A stretch of DNA of 64,000 bases from Pseudoscleropodium purum (GCA_963969395.1 OZ017804.1:10168001-10232000), one strand, 5' to 3'. Shown: positions 12,300 through 25,468, counted from the first letter of the stretch. A program made the numbers and translations. The notes: generated by a model from the sequence alone, not told the origin.

Positions 12300-12316
12300 C
12301 TTTCTCTTATAGTGTA

Positions 12317-13057
12317 GGGACAAAATTTAGCCTTCAAATGGATTTAAAAAAAACGACAATGTAGAACACAATAAAAATTATAAATAAATGAGAAGCCACA
12401 AATGTTTCATTTCCAATTAGTAGGAATATAATACTAAATGTTCTATTTTCAATATTATGTTTTCAATTAGTGAGGAACACTTTTTGAGCCCATGTTGCAT
12501 GCCATTTAAATATAAGAATATTGCTTTAGAGATACATTATATAGCCATTGTGATTACTATACTACCTATGAACAAAAATAATGGACTTCTAGCTTTCACT
12601 TTTAGAAATTATAACAATATCAAACATTACAAAAATCATGCAACTTCTTGTATTCATTAAAAATTTCATTCTTCTTTCATTGAAAATTCATCCACTGTAC
12701 AAATTAAACCCAAATTTGATTCACTATAGTAAAGGGTCATTTCTTGGACATATTACCTTACAATAGTGCTAGTATGTGAATCCAAGAATGTAAGCTTGTG
12801 AGCATTGAGCCTACAATATAAGTACATGTAATATAAATACCACACACTATAGAAGGTGCATGTATCATAAACACCTATAATATGGATATTTGTAACATAT
12901 ATACCCTATAATCATTAATAGTTTCTATAGTATATACATCTATAACATAGGTGTATAGTATTATTGGCTCATAGACTCACACTCCTATACTCACATAATA
13001 GCAACCCTCTATTACCTTATACCAACTTCTCCTATTAAGATAGAGTGCACTAGGTGC
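12317..13057. other. AT-rich intergenic
   Basis: Nothing with coding character. A run of short phrases built on 'acatctataatata' between 12810 and 13000 looks like decayed low-order repeats, similar to 10040-10180. Confidence 0.45.
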
Positions 13058-14203
13058 TTAACCCGTAAAAGACCATTGTTCCTTTAGGGGACAAATGAGA
13101 TTTTGGGCAGGTATCTACAAACTTAAATTATTTCTAAATTTTTTGAAACTTTTTTTGAAGATAGGAAAATTGATTAGCTTTGTGAAAATATAATTTTTTT
13201 TCCAATCGGTGCCTAGGAACAAAAGTTATGCCCAAATAAACTCAAAACAAAGGACAAGGGGCAACAAAAAAAATTTAAAATTTAAAATTTAATTTTTTTT
13301 TTCCCTCATAGATTATATTTTTATTTACATGGAAAGATTTGATTCATTACATTTGGATTCTTTATGAGAAAGTCATGGACAATCTTGTTTTAGGGGCAAT
13401 TAGAGCATATGTAAGAGTATAGATGTCAAAACAAACATATACTACTGAGTAAAATATAATATTAATCCAGAAATTAAGTTTACAATGAATAAGTGTTTAC
13501 TTATATACTAATCTTTGTCTAGCTTTTACTTTAACTAACTAAAAGTAAACTTTAAGTTCTATCTTTGAACTGAAGTTATCTTAGACTAGCGAGTGTACAT
13601 CCGAGCTTCTAACTGGGCTTAGCCCATGATAGCATATTTTTGAAAAAATAACTTGTAGGATTCATTTCTAAATGCCATTTTTACAATTTAAAAAAAAAAG
13701 TTTCACATGGTTTATCTTGATTTATAGAACAATCTCACCATTGAAATTAGTGCATTTTGATTTCATTTTAGAGATATTAATAATTTAGATTTTCCTTCTA
13801 TCTCATATCTACTTCTATTTCACAATTTTTTAAAGAATAAAAATTAAGTTTTTTTGAATTATTATTATTTTCTTTAGACTCTCAACTCAATTGTATACTA
13901 CAGAGATTTAAAGCTCAAAACTCTATAGTGCAAAAGATTAAAGTTAAAAATGTTCAAAGTAAAAAAATCTCGTCCTACAATGTACTGAAAAACTTGTTTT
14001 TTTTACTTTAAATGTAAATATCTTGCAATCTATGCAGTCAATTTTTTTTTTAATTCCACACATTCTCATACTAGTTAGGTGTAAGATCATATATTTAGAT
14101 GTAGAAAAGAAAACAATTTTTAGTTTTTTTTACCTTTTGCTATAGAAATGGCAGTTTTAAGTGTTTTTTGGCAGGAAAAAGACCTTGGTTTTTTAGGGGT
14201 CAA
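13058..14203 (+). mobile_element. TIR element, GGTCC family copy 3 (about 1.15 kb)
   Basis: It starts TTAACCCGTAAAAGACC and ends 'gaccttggttttttaggggtcaa', inverse-related to the start. It aligns along its length with the copy at 8941-9866, with several internal indels, and its right half aligns with 15330-15874. No transposase frame seen. Confidence 0.6.
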
Positions 14204-15329
14204 CCATGCCACTTGATTAGATGATCTCATCATCTAAATTAATTTTCTAAAATAATATGGAACTAATCTTGAAGAAATAATTTTAGAGCATCTACTATTT
14301 TTTTCAGTCTTTATAACTTTTGCATATGGTATCCAAATGATGAATTTTTTTAGTGCATTGAAATCTCCTATTGTTTGCCAACAAAAAAATATAAAAATTT
14401 TACTAGTCTGAAAATAGAAATGATCCATAATAAAATATAAAAAAAAATTGAGATGTCCCTATTTTAGTGAAGAAGGAATTAGTGTCACTTAGAATATACC
14501 CTATGGCTTTTGAAAGCATTGCCCTACAATGTCAACTTCAAGGGTATTGAATGTCTTTTACAAGATCACACAAGCAATTGCCCATGTGGTGAACAATTAG
14601 CATGTCAATAGATCTAAGGAATTGTGGCACAAGACCAAAAAATTGCTAGAGAATGGAAGACCAATTGGTTCACTATTAAGAAAATGACAAAAGGGTTCAA
14701 TAAATGATTGTTGGAGGTACACATAGACATAGGACCTTCCAAAGTGACCTTGGATAGCGAGCAAAACTTAGACCACATTTTAGGTGGGTGTTAATGCAAA
14801 CATTTTTGAACATTTAGTCCTTATCTTTAGAATAAAGTAGGCACAACCAAGTTCCTAAGAGATTTTTGGTTTGGAGAGTTATGTGTATTAGTCTAATCAT
14901 CTAATTAGCCTACAAAAAATAGACAAATTTTTCCTATATCTAAATCTTAAGAATGTAAGGTATCATATTCAAACTTTCTAAAAGATGAAAGTTTTATTTT
15001 TAAAGGTTAAAGCTTTATTTTTTTGTTGTATTTGGATTACAATAATTGTTAGTAGATGATATTTCTTTGTCTCATATATAACAACATTTTCATTACCCTC
15101 AATCGATCACAAAACTAGTCACATTTCATCTACAATTTTTCATTCAAAAATAAAATCATCTATTCATTCTTACAAACTTTGGCTATAGGGAGCAAATTCT
15201 TGTTGCATTGTAACAACTTCTACCTTAGTCTTATATAAAGGGAGAAGCCCTCAACAAAGAGTCTCAAATGATGGGAGAATTCTGTTGGTAGAAGCATCGT
15301 CTTGAAGTGAAGAAAGCTTGACATTGACA

Positions 15330-15874
15330 CAATTCATTTTTTAATTCAATTCCTTATAATTAAAAAAAAATGTGCATGATTTAATTTGTTAATTGGAGAA
15401 ATCTCACCATTGCAATTAGTGTGTTTTAATTCCATCTTAGTTAGAACTATTAAAGATTTGTTTTTCTTTCTATGTCATATTTTAATTCTATATAATAGCT
15501 TTTCAAAGAATGAAAATACAGTGATTTAAAAAAAAATTCTAGATCTTCAATTCAATTCTTCAATAAAAAAAAATTATTTATTGAAAATCTATAGTGCCAA
15601 AAAAATTTGTTAAAAAGATTCTGAAAAGTCCAAAAATCTAGTCACAAAATGAGCAAAAATACTTGTTTTCTTCAATTTAAATGCAAATATCTTACAATCT
15701 ACAAGGTTAAAGTTTTTGAAATTTCTCCCACACCTTCTTAAACTATTTTATTTCAAGAAATAGTAGTTTGATATGCCAAAAAATGAATTTGTAAAGTTCT
15801 TTGCTATTTGAAAGAGAAATAGCAGTTTTGAATGTTTTTTAATCACCCCAAAAGGCCTTGGTCCTTGGGGTTAA
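15330..15874 (+). mobile_element. Truncated GGTCC family copy 4
   Basis: It corresponds to the right half of the copy at 13058-14203: 'atctcaccattg.aattagtg', 'aaatgcaaatatctta.aatcta' and 'aatagcagtttt'. It ends GGTCCTTGGGGTTAA, the best preserved terminal repeat of the family. The left half is missing. Confidence 0.6.
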
Positions 15875-16768
15875 AAAGGTATACATTTGATCTTGAAATT
15901 ATTTCTTGTTTTTATAAGATGAAGCAAATCAAAACTTTAAACTTGGGATATTCACTCCTTATATATAGTTCTAGAATGATTATTGAATCTTCTCACCATT
16001 GATTATTCAATAAGATAGAACTATCTAAAATCATTGGTGATTCCCACTAAATTTTGACATATAACTTAGTGTTAGAAACATTGTAGAATGTCTTCAACTT
16101 TATACATCATCCTAGATGTTTGAAAAGTAATACAATAGAGGCTCTAGTAAATGTTTCTGAGTCATTTTCAAAACAAATCAAAGATGCAACTATATACAAC
16201 TTTGAGGTTTTTTTAAGTCTTAACTTTGAGAGTTTACAAAAATTACAAAATCCTAGAAGCCTCTTTCTTTTGGAATTTTTTTAATCTTTTCTACATTAAT
16301 CAATGTGAAAATAAACTTTAGTCATAATTTAGATTCTTTCTATGAATATTAGGCCACTTCACACTATGGTAAAAAAGTGCACTAGTCAAGAATTGTAGGA
16401 AAATGAAGCAATTCTTCGTCAAATTGAGTTTATATAATATCCAAGACTTATTTAGTATGTGGAAAACTTCAAGCATTGATGAAAAAATTACATGGTTGCT
16501 TATGTGGCAACATTTTTTATAAAGAGAGTTCTCTAGAGGTTCAATTTCTTGGGCAGCCTCAACCTCCATGTAGACAAGAAACTTGGCCTCCAAAAAATTC
16601 CAACTTCATTTGTAGTCTTTTCATGGTGGCATATCTCAACTATGCAATTGAAGGTTTCCTTTATTTCAAATAGCATTAGCTAGTTGTTTGCCTCTTCTCT
16701 ACTATAATTTTGTATGGATCTAAAACTCTCCTCTTGGTGAAGTTGTCTAGTGGGCTTCAATTTGAGGT

Positions 16769-16985
16769 GGTCACTTTTGTTAACCATGAATGACCACTTT
16801 TTTCCAACTTCAAAAATTTGTAACTAATTCCACAAAAGTCCAAAAGAATATGAAATGACTTGAATTAAATGATAATTCCACATATCTTTCAAGGAAAATT
16901 TACTGAAAGTTTTTTTAAAGATGATTAGCCTCCTCCAAATGCAATTCCAACCTTTACATAGTCCATTTATGAACCTCCTACCTTA
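16769..16985 (-). mobile_element. TAAGGTAG-family MITE copy, minus orientation
   Basis: It ends in CTACCTTA at 16978-16985 and carries the family core 'gtggaattagttacaaatttttgaagttgg' on the minus strand. It is closely similar over about 220 bp to 54959-55190 in the same orientation and to 25469-25758 in the opposite one. The left boundary is not sharp. Confidence 0.55.
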
Positions 16986-17450
16986 CAACCACTCAAGACT
17001 TTATATGACATTATTTTTATCATCTTTTCATCTTCTCCAACATCCCACCGGTTACCTCAAATAATCTTATCTTGGTCAAAACTTCTCAACTGACTAGTGC
17101 ACTTCTCCACCATAGTGTAAATGCAGCCCTTATTAGTTTGATGAATGATTTTAGGTACTTCTGTCTTCTGCCATCGTTTTTGAATGATCCATGAGCTACA
17201 GTATTGCCTAACATTTCCAACTTTTGTCCCGAATGCCGGACATGTTATCCGCTCCTGAATGTGACACCTTCAGTTTGAAATCACCAGTACAACATTCTTT
17301 ACATGTTTCTAGGTAATATTGAAGGTAGTCTACAGTACTGCACTGTACGTATTTTGAAGCATGATGAATGGCATGATTGATTTTAATATATAAATTGTCG
17401 TATGTGTTGGCAGCTAACAGACAGGTCTTCCACTTTCCTTCAGTTTCTTG

Positions 17451-17530
17451 TAAGGTAGTCCGCTCTTGGAAAGAGAGGTATCCACTATCCACCCAAAAGT
17501 GATTCCATTTTTGGGCTCATTTTTATGTTT
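17451..17530 (+). mobile_element. TAAGGTAG-family terminus, partial
   Basis: TAAGGTAGTCCGCTCTTGG followed by 'gtgattccattttt' matches the left end of the element at 25469-25758. No opposite terminus was found downstream. Together with the outward-facing end at 16985, it brackets a 465-bp stretch of higher GC (17208-17492 holds a 94-codon minus frame). That stretch could be inserted DNA or simply the space between two elements. Confidence 0.45.
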
Positions 17531-17940
17531 TAAAGATTTTAAAATTTTATTTGTATTCCCTGTGAGTATTGTGATCTTAACTTAAGAGACCAAACAAACA
17601 CAACTAGGTTTTGTGTTAATTAAGTAAATTCTATGAGTGATTGGTTGTAGTAAATGAGTTGTCATCCAAGAAATGGAGCTTTTTACTAAATCATATTTTT
17701 ATACATAATGAAAAGTTGTGAAGTTTAAGCAAATCTTGACTTGTCAAAATGGGTTGAGGTTTTTTGGGTACTTTGGGATGATATCTTCTTATCAAGATTG
17801 GTTCTAAGGGGGTAGGTAAAACCGAATTGACTATCTCTTGAAGTTCCCTTGGAAAACTAAAAGCTTCTTAGGTTCTAACTAAAGGTTAAATGGTATTTTC
17901 CAAGGGTTCTATTCAAATATTCTCTAATTCTACCTCTAAA

Positions 17941-18004
17941 ATTTTTATTTTTTATTTATTTTTGTTTTTATTTATTTTTATTTTTATTTTATTTATTTTT
18001 TAAA
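17941..18004 (+). repeat. T-rich (TTTTA)n simple repeat
   Basis: Imperfect repetition of TTTTA/TTTTTA units in AT-rich DNA. Confidence 0.85.
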
Positions 18005-21000
18005 TTTTGTTATTGTTTTGAGTTTAATTGTAATTTTATTTTCTATTGCTATGTTATTAATTGGGTAATCTTTTGGTTACTTAGTTAGATTTTATATACT
18101 ATTAGTTTTTACTACTTAAATTCTACTTTTATATCATCAATTAATTGAGGTTTAATTTGGTAAACTATTAATTTTAGTGAATGTTATTGTACGAATGAAT
18201 TTTTACCGTCAAGTAGCTAACTCAAAATCTTTGAGTAATTCCTCCTTACCTAAAAAGATTGAAATCTACTTCTATTTTAACCTTCTTTGACTTCTACTTT
18301 GGATTTGGGATTTGGATCCTTCTTAGATTCTGAAATTCCTAAAGAATATCTCTTTGGATGAATTTTTATATTTTCATCCAATTAAGAGGCTAAGGTTCTT
18401 TCCTCCATAACTTCTTCGATTTTTATTGGTTTTTCATGTAAGATATCTTTTTGGAAAGCTAAAGGAATTTTCTATCGAATTCTTGACTTTAATTCTACTG
18501 ATCAAATATTCTAATGGTCTGACTTGGTTGCCTACCACGGTCCTAATTGTTAAATTAAAAAAAAAATATATAAATATAAATCCAATTAGCTAGTATGGAT
18601 TAAGCAATCACTTGGACCTCATTGATCGTCTCATGCTCAAACTGGATGGTGAAGTCCATCCCTTGTTTGTGTGTGCCTTCCATTACTCCTTATTTTCGAT
18701 TCTTGGCATTTGAAGAATTGTAAATTAGTGGTTGGTCTACATTTTCTCCCCTTCATTCCAATTTTAAGTGTTCTTTTCTTTCTGGCTTAATTTTGCTTCC
18801 TTCTAGATTGCTTTTATCAATGGATGCCCTATCTTTCTTCTACCTTTAAAAATCTATGTGAATTGTTTTAATTTTTTTGTCCCTTTTAATTTATTCTACT
18901 CTATTCTATCCCAAGATTATCTTTTATTTCTTTCTATATTTTTTCTTTTCTTTTCTCTAAGGCCTTATTTTTCAAAGGCAAATCTTTGAAAATGTTGCTA
19001 AACCATCTTTCAAGTCAAATTCAAGCCAACTAAGCTTCTTCTAACTTTTCCTTGATTTAACTAATTTCTAAAACTATTTTAAAGTCAAATGATTCTTTAA
19101 TTTATTTTTTATTCATTGACTTTGGTATCGACTTAAACTATGTCAAAAAATACCTATGACTTTGAAATAGTGACTTACCTTGACTTTTTGAGCCTTCCCT
19201 TTCCTTCACCACTACTTGAATGAGCTTCAAATGCACACTTGTATTCTCTAACTCAATTTGTCGGATTGAGAGCTTGGATCTGGAACTTGCTTGTAATGAA
19301 CTCTCTAACTCAGTTTGTACTGGATGAGTAAGGCTTGTTCTATATCCCTCTCTGCAATTCAATTTTCAATAGTCAGGGGCTGGGTGAGCCTGTAAGGGGA
19401 GGACGATGGTTTGGGGGATTCAATCACGTGGTCAAAGTTGGTTGACCAAGGCTGACCTCCCTCTTCTGTATCAAACAAGTAATCAATGGTATGGCCACAC
19501 TGGTTGGTTTGAAGCAGGGTTCTCAATTTCGATTATTCAATTTAAAATTGATCTCTCACTCAGTTCCCTTCCTCATTCAGGATTGAGGGATTTTTGATGA
19601 ATTTTAATTTTTGTTCAGTGACTTGACCCTCTGCTTAGTACCCTCACCTCTCTCTGGACTCTTCTTTGGCTCCTTTGGCTCTGTAAATTCAGATTTTTGT
19701 GGTTTTTTTGGAAGCTTGACTCTACTAAATTGCCTCACTTCTCTCTCAGCTCTTAACTGACCTCTTTGGTCTTTGTAAATTCAGATTTTTATGGATTTTT
19801 TTTTGGAGACTTGACTCTGCTAAGCTACCTCATTTCTCTCTCTAAGCTCTTAACTGGCCTCTTTTAGCTTTGTAAATTCAGATTTTTATGGATTTTTTTG
19901 GAGACTTGACTCTGCTAAACTACCTCACTTCTCTCTAAGCTCTTAACTAGCCTCTTTGGCCTTGATAAATTTGAATTTAGCTAATGGTTAGTGATTGATT
20001 CCTTACTCAAGCAAACAAATAAAAAAAATCAAAGTTTGGGGCCCTTGGGCATCGTCCTGATTTGATGGATGTGTAAACTGGATACAGTTTGATGGTTATC
20101 ATGCGGAGTCACTGGATGCTATCAGCATGTACAGTAATGATGCACAATACCGATTACTGACTTGCCTTGGCCCCCGGTTGGTCGGCAGCCCTTCCCTGGC
20201 CTTGGCTAGTTTCCTTCCACTCTGGTTTTTAAACAAAAACAAACAAACAATCCAAACAAAGGCTGTTGCTTGCCTTGGGTTTCCTATTGGGAACCCTTAA
20301 TCCAAACTAACTCAGAACTTCTCAAGGGATAGGGGGTTATCTCCTCTTTCAAAAGGAAACTAAATACACCAAGCCTGTTATTGTTTTTAAGGAATTTTTG
20401 AAAAGGTTCCTAAAAGGGACGAAGCTTCACCATCTAAGAAGAATCAAATGCAAGCAACCAAAAGGGTTAGTATATAATCTCTCAAAACACAAAAGATGGC
20501 CAAACCTTCCAAAGGATCCCCAATGTCTTTGGAAGTGGTTTTCAAACATAAATGAAGAGGGAGCTAAAATACTCCAATGTATTTCAACAATGATTGTTTT
20601 GATCCTAAGAGATCAAAGACCAAACAATGCCAACAAAATTGGCAAGGTATGAAATGCATGAATTTGGCCTCAAGTGGACACATAGACAAGGAGCCAAGGA
20701 CAAGTTGGTGGGTCTCAAACCACCTGAGAGATCTGGGGCTTTGACAAAAAAACACAAATGAAAGAAAAGGGGTGCAAAGGGAGTTGGTGGGAGCCCTTTT
20801 ATATGTTTTGGGGGCTCTCACTTACCTCCTTTTACGTTGAAAACTACCTAAGTAAACTAAAATTCACTAAAATCAACAATTACTACACCTAATTCTACTC
20901 TGTTGCTGAATGTCCTATAATTTTTGGAGAAAAACTTCAATTGAGAAATAAACTTCGCCGTTGGCTTCAAAAGACCCTTTTTAGTTAAAGGATTCCCCAA

Positions 21001-22135
21001 CCCCCAACTCTCAAGCCAAAATTCTCACAAAAGACAATCTTTTCCAACCTAATGAAAAGGTGAAAAGACTAACTTTAGGAATTTGTGGATTTTTGCTAAC
21101 TTTGACTAGCTAGGATTGTCTAGAAGGTCCAAGAATGTAAGAAAAGAGTCCAATATGATTTATTTGGCTTCCATATGATTGTGATTTGCTAGTCAACTAT
21201 GGAATGTTTTTGGAATTTCATTAAAATCCATTAGCATTGTTGGTTCGGGTAGTCACCGATGTCGGAATGTCATGAAACTTAATTAGGCTCTTATTTAGAC
21301 TAAAACACACTATCCTAATTTTTAGTGGGATTTTATCATCACCCAATGAATTTTCATGATTTTTCCTGGTTTTGGTGACTCTGGTTGACTTCCTATGGAG
21401 TCATGTTCTATAATTCGAAAAATTGTGAAACTTTTTGGGTAACTTCTAGGAAGTTTCCACCTTTTTTGTGCAAATTTTGAGGTCCAACTTGTACTTTGTC
21501 CAAGAGAAAGAATTTGTCCCTTCTTCGTTTTAATTCCTCTGGAGAAGAATCATTCCCATTCTAAAGAATTGTGACAATTTGACTTCACTATGATGCTCAT
21601 CACATGTTTCTAAGCTAAAAACACCGTTTTTTTTTAGCAATCACCAATTTATAATCTCCTTAAGATTTTAACCCATAAAGACATATATAATGGTCATTTC
21701 CCACTTTTCGCTTTCCATTGTGATTTTCAACTAACCTTCTATTGTGGGATTTTAAGTTACTAGAGAAGCTTGAGTGACTCCAACTCTATTAATTTTAGCC
21801 ATTTGTTATTGCATGTCCTTCACGGTCAAAACTTTAAGTAATATTTTACTAAGTGTTTTATCTTTGTATTTCAACTAGAATTGGGATTGCTCTTAATCCA
21901 TAATTTGACACTTAAACACGTGTTTTAAAGACTTAATACTTACAAGGAGCATGTTTGGAGCATTTTCACTGCTCCTGGGGTGTTAACCCTCTTACTTATG
22001 GTTTAATCCCAATTTCTTGTAAAGTCACTTAAATGGCCAATTTGACTGTAATTTATTCATAAAAATGAGTAAAAAACAGCAAAAAATAGACCCTAAGTCC
22101 TAGGTGACATCTTTGGCGCTCCCCCCCCCCCCCTT
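18005..22135 (-). repeat. Long diverged repeat, copy A (LTR-like)
   Basis: Blocks of this region recur in the same order at 22560-25130. Examples are the 'gtgtgccttccatta' block (18670 with 23405), the 'caaatctttg..ttgctaa' to 'aactaatttctaaaa' block (18980-19080 with 23610-23720), 'aacttctaggaagtttcc' to 'aaaaacacc' (21440-21630 with 24580-24765), and 'cctaggt...CCCCCC' at the end (22105 with 25090). It ends in 14 C residues at 22121-22134. Read on the minus strand this is a purine tract such as precedes a 3' LTR. No gag or pol coding sequence was recognised. The LTR interpretation is an inference. Confidence 0.45.
19620..19975 (+). repeat. Tandem array of about 94-bp units
   Basis: About 3.7 units share 'tgtaaattcagatttttatgg', 'gacttgactctgctaa', 'tacctcacttctctctaagc' and 'tcttaactggcctcttt'. 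Unit starts at the 'tgtaaattcag' mark are 19682, 19774 and 19871, with a decayed one near 19964. Confidence 0.85.
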
Positions 22136-22559
22136 TTTGTAGGCGCTTTATTCCCACCATTAGAATAAAGTGTACACAACCAAGTTCTAATTGCTTTTTG
22201 TCGTAGTGAAATCCTAGTGAGTGTCTAACAACGTGTAATCCAATTGTGCCTTTCAAGCAACGGATCTTCTGTTGTTTGTTCTACCTAAACTTCCTTGAAA
22301 CAATTACTAACCAAATCCAAAAAGTTAGTAAAAGAGTCCGGGTTGGGCTACAACAACCAAAATTAGGGCCATGAGGGGTTAGTCAAGTAGGAAGATTTAA
22401 GTAACCTAGATTGTAGGGCTGAATTTGCCCTTTCTAGAATGATAAAGTAATCTCAATTTGACCTAATTCTCTAAGAGATATTCGTAGATGAAGTTTGACT
22501 CTAAAACTACTTACTCAAAATTCGTCCATCAATTTCTAGCAATCTAACTATCGAAATGC

Positions 22560-25130
22560 ACTTCTGATTTTTGGGTTATTTTTTATTTTTAATTTCCTAT
22601 CTGAATTTTGAATTTTGGGTGGTTTGGTCAACTTTGGTTGACTGTCATCCGATCTTAGTCCAATTCAGTTCAAAGCTTCATCTTACTCTAACTTCTATGG
22701 GTTTTTTCTCAATTGGCAAAGTTGATGTGGTTTTGGAATCCTTAGAATATTTTCTTTTAAATTCCTACCTCTAATTTACTCTTTGAGAATCTTTTGACCT
22801 AGTTGATAAAAACTCTAGCAGTTTTTACTATTACTTGAGGTTTTGATTTCTACCTACTTTTTGGAACAAAGTAATTTATCTATGAGGGTCTGATTTTTCC
22901 TTTCTAACAAGATAAAAAACCTTTCTTATTTTTTATCCTCACCGTAAAGATAATTTAATGGTAAATTTTGACCGTTAACCAGTTCATCAAAATTTAACTT
23001 TTGACTTTTACCTTGGATGGTAAATTTCTTTATCTTTCACTTTTCACTTTTACTTTTGTCCTAGATGCTAAAAGTCTTATAAGATTTTTTTTAATGAATT
23101 TCTAAACTTTCACCCAATTTTACTAGTACTTTTCATCTAAGGTAATTTTGGATGATTTTTAACTAATTGTGATGGATAAATACTTTTAAAGGACTACGGT
23201 AATTTCCTAACTACTTCTAAGTTACTTTTGGATGATTTTTAGCTCCTAGGATGTTATTCTATGTTTTGACTACAATTGTAAATGGAAATTCTTATGCTAA
23301 TATTTTTGATAGAAATATGAGAAAATGTGGGTAAGAAAGTCAATGATTGACCTTGAATTTTGTGTTGTCAATAACTCCATCGATGTTGATGATAAGTCAC
23401 ACATTATCGTGTGCTCCTTCCATTTTGAATTCTTGTATATGAATGGGTTTTTTTAATGTTGTATTTGAATGTTGTACTTGAATGTTATATTTTTGAAGTT
23501 CCCAAATCACGGACTATGCCAAGCTTCTTCCTTCCACTTCCTTCTTTTGTTCTTTCCAATCTACTTCTTTTTCATGCCTTCCTTTTCTTTTGAGATATTT
23601 TGAAAGAAATCAAATCTAATCTAATCTTCTTCTAAATCCTTTGCTAATTTAGTTTGGCATCAAATGAAACCTCAAGACAAGGCTTATTTGACTTCTACTA
23701 ACTATTAACTAATTCTAAAATCTCTCCAAAGGTTAACTATTCCATTTCTTGTTTTTTCTTCTTGTCTTATAAGTAAAATCCAACCTCAGTTAATGGGCTA
23801 ATATTCTCCAATGAATAGTACTTTGGCAAATGGAAGTTGTTCCTTCTCTCCCAAGTACTAATGGCCGATTTCCCACTTAATGTATTGTTTTGTAACTTCT
23901 AATTGTCATGTTTATGCTTGAGAGCTCAGAGCAAGATGCGAACTATAGAGAATTTGTTGTAGACATTCACACTAGGCTCTTCCAACTTCCAGTACACCCT
24001 TCCAACATGGCCTTAATTAAGTTTTGTAAACCTTAATTAATCAGAGTTTGGCCTGAAATGCTTGATTTGGCCTCTTTGTGCCTTGAGCTAGCTCCCCAGT
24101 ACCTTGAGCTGGTCTTCTTGTATTGATCTGGACCTCCCTTCACTTGATCTGGCTTCCTTTTGCTAATTAGACCTCCCTTTGGGATTGATCTAGACCTTTT
24201 TTTTGTTGATCTGGACCTTCCTTTTACTTGATCTGACTTCCTTTTTTGCTAATCAGACCGTCCTTGGGCTTGATTTAGACTTCCTTGGGCTTGATCTAGC
24301 CTTTCTTTGCTAATCAAACCTCCCTTTGGCTTGATCTGGCTTCCTTTTGCTAATCGTCCTGTCCTTGGGCTTTGATCTAGACCTTCCTTGGGCTTGATTT
24401 GGCCTTCCTTTGCTAATAAGACCTCCCTTTTGATAATCGAACTTTCCTTGGGCTTTGATTTGGCCTTCCTTGTGTTAAACAAACCTTCCTTGGGCTTTGA
24501 TATGGCCTTCCTTGTGCTAATCAGACCTTTCTTTGTTGATTTGATCTTTTGCAATCTGGAAATTTACAAAAAAAATTCGGCAACCTCTAGGAAGCTCTCT
24601 AATGCTAATTGCAAGTTTACATGTTTACTTACATCAAATGTGGAGAGGTCTAAAATCTTTTACTTCCTTATTTAATTCCGAGGAGGAGGAATCATTTCCG
24701 TACGAAAGAATCTTCACGAACCAACTTTGTTGTTGAGCTCCTGGCGTGCTTTTAAGATAAAAACACCTTTCTCTAACCTTTGGTGTGTGTCTTTGAGAAT
24801 CGGTGGATTTGGGTCAAATCCGGTAATAATCTAAATATGGGTCTGTTGTAACTATGTCTCCTAGGGCTCAAATCTATTTGAAACTCCTAATCAGCATATT
24901 AAATACTTATCTAGACACTAGAAATGGTAAATGAAAGTGCTTAAAGCACTTCCACGCTTTTGGAAATTAATACACCACAATCATTGGGACTTCTACCACT
25001 TACAATGTTAATACACTTTTCAAGCTTTTTGGATCCAAAAAGGCTATAAGAAATGAGCAAAAGCAAAAAAAAAGAAAATTTCAAGGCCTAGGTAAGAACT
25101 ATTGGACTCACACCCTCCCCCTCCCCCCTC
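22560..25130 (-). repeat. Long diverged repeat, copy B (LTR-like)
   Basis: This is the partner of copy A, about 1.7 kb shorter because material corresponding to 19.4-21.3 kb of copy A is missing or replaced. It ends in a 'cacaccctccccctcccccc' tract; on the minus strand that is a purine tract followed by TGTGAG, fitting a PPT and LTR start. It has only short, mostly low-complexity open frames. Confidence 0.4.
24060..24545 (+). repeat. Degenerate short-period tandem array
   Basis: The phrase 'cttgatctggccttccttttgctaatcagacctccctt' is repeated with variation about ten times. The minus-strand frame at 24249-24554 (KPKEGL, KAKSKPKE repeats) is only a reading of this repetition and is not proposed as a gene. 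Confidence 0.8.
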
Positions 25131-25468
25131 TTGTAATTTTTAGTAACCAACATAGTAACAATCAATATGGGATAATTCCTCCCATATCCATATTCGATAT
25201 TGTATTCATATCCGCTATCCATATTCAATATTCATCATGTATTTGTATCTGGTATGGTGTATATATCCGGTATTCATTTTGTATTTTGTATTTGGACGGC
25301 TCAGATTAAATCTCACAAAATCAATGGCTTGTGATTTTATGAGAAATCAATGACAATTTTGAGGATAACCATTTTTTCTTCAAAAAAATCAACAGCCTAT
25401 AAATTTTTTGAGAGATAGGGGGGGCAACTAATGCAAACCAAGGGGGGTCCAATCTTTTGAGAGGATAG

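Larger units (their letters stand above)
11829..12314. mobile_element. Small CACTA-like TIR element with a nested insertion
   Basis: The left terminus TACTACAAGAGAAAG at 11829 is matched by the inverse of the right terminus CTTTCTCTTATAGTG ending at 12314, close to the CACTA-superfamily end CACTACAAGAAA. Inside the left end runs CATTAGAAGGGATTTTGAGG. Its mirror, CCTCAAATTCCTTTTAAT, ends at 12120 and is cut from the right terminus by the palindromic element at 12122-12299. No clear 3-bp target duplication. A 'gaccttgccacgtcat' core is shared with the copies near 1041 and 26800. Confidence 0.6.

Noticed and set aside
17208..17492. 94-codon minus-strand frame in a GC-richer patch
   Set aside because: Its composition is somewhat coding-like, but there are no recognised motifs, no splice context, and it overlaps a MITE terminus. 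Kept only as a comment.
24249..24554. 101-codon lysine-rich minus-strand frame
   Set aside because: It only translates a short-period tandem array and has no non-repetitive part.
18005..25130. Full-length LTR retrotransposon
   Set aside because: No gag, protease, reverse transcriptase or integrase frame was seen between or around the two long repeats; only an LTR-like origin is suggested.
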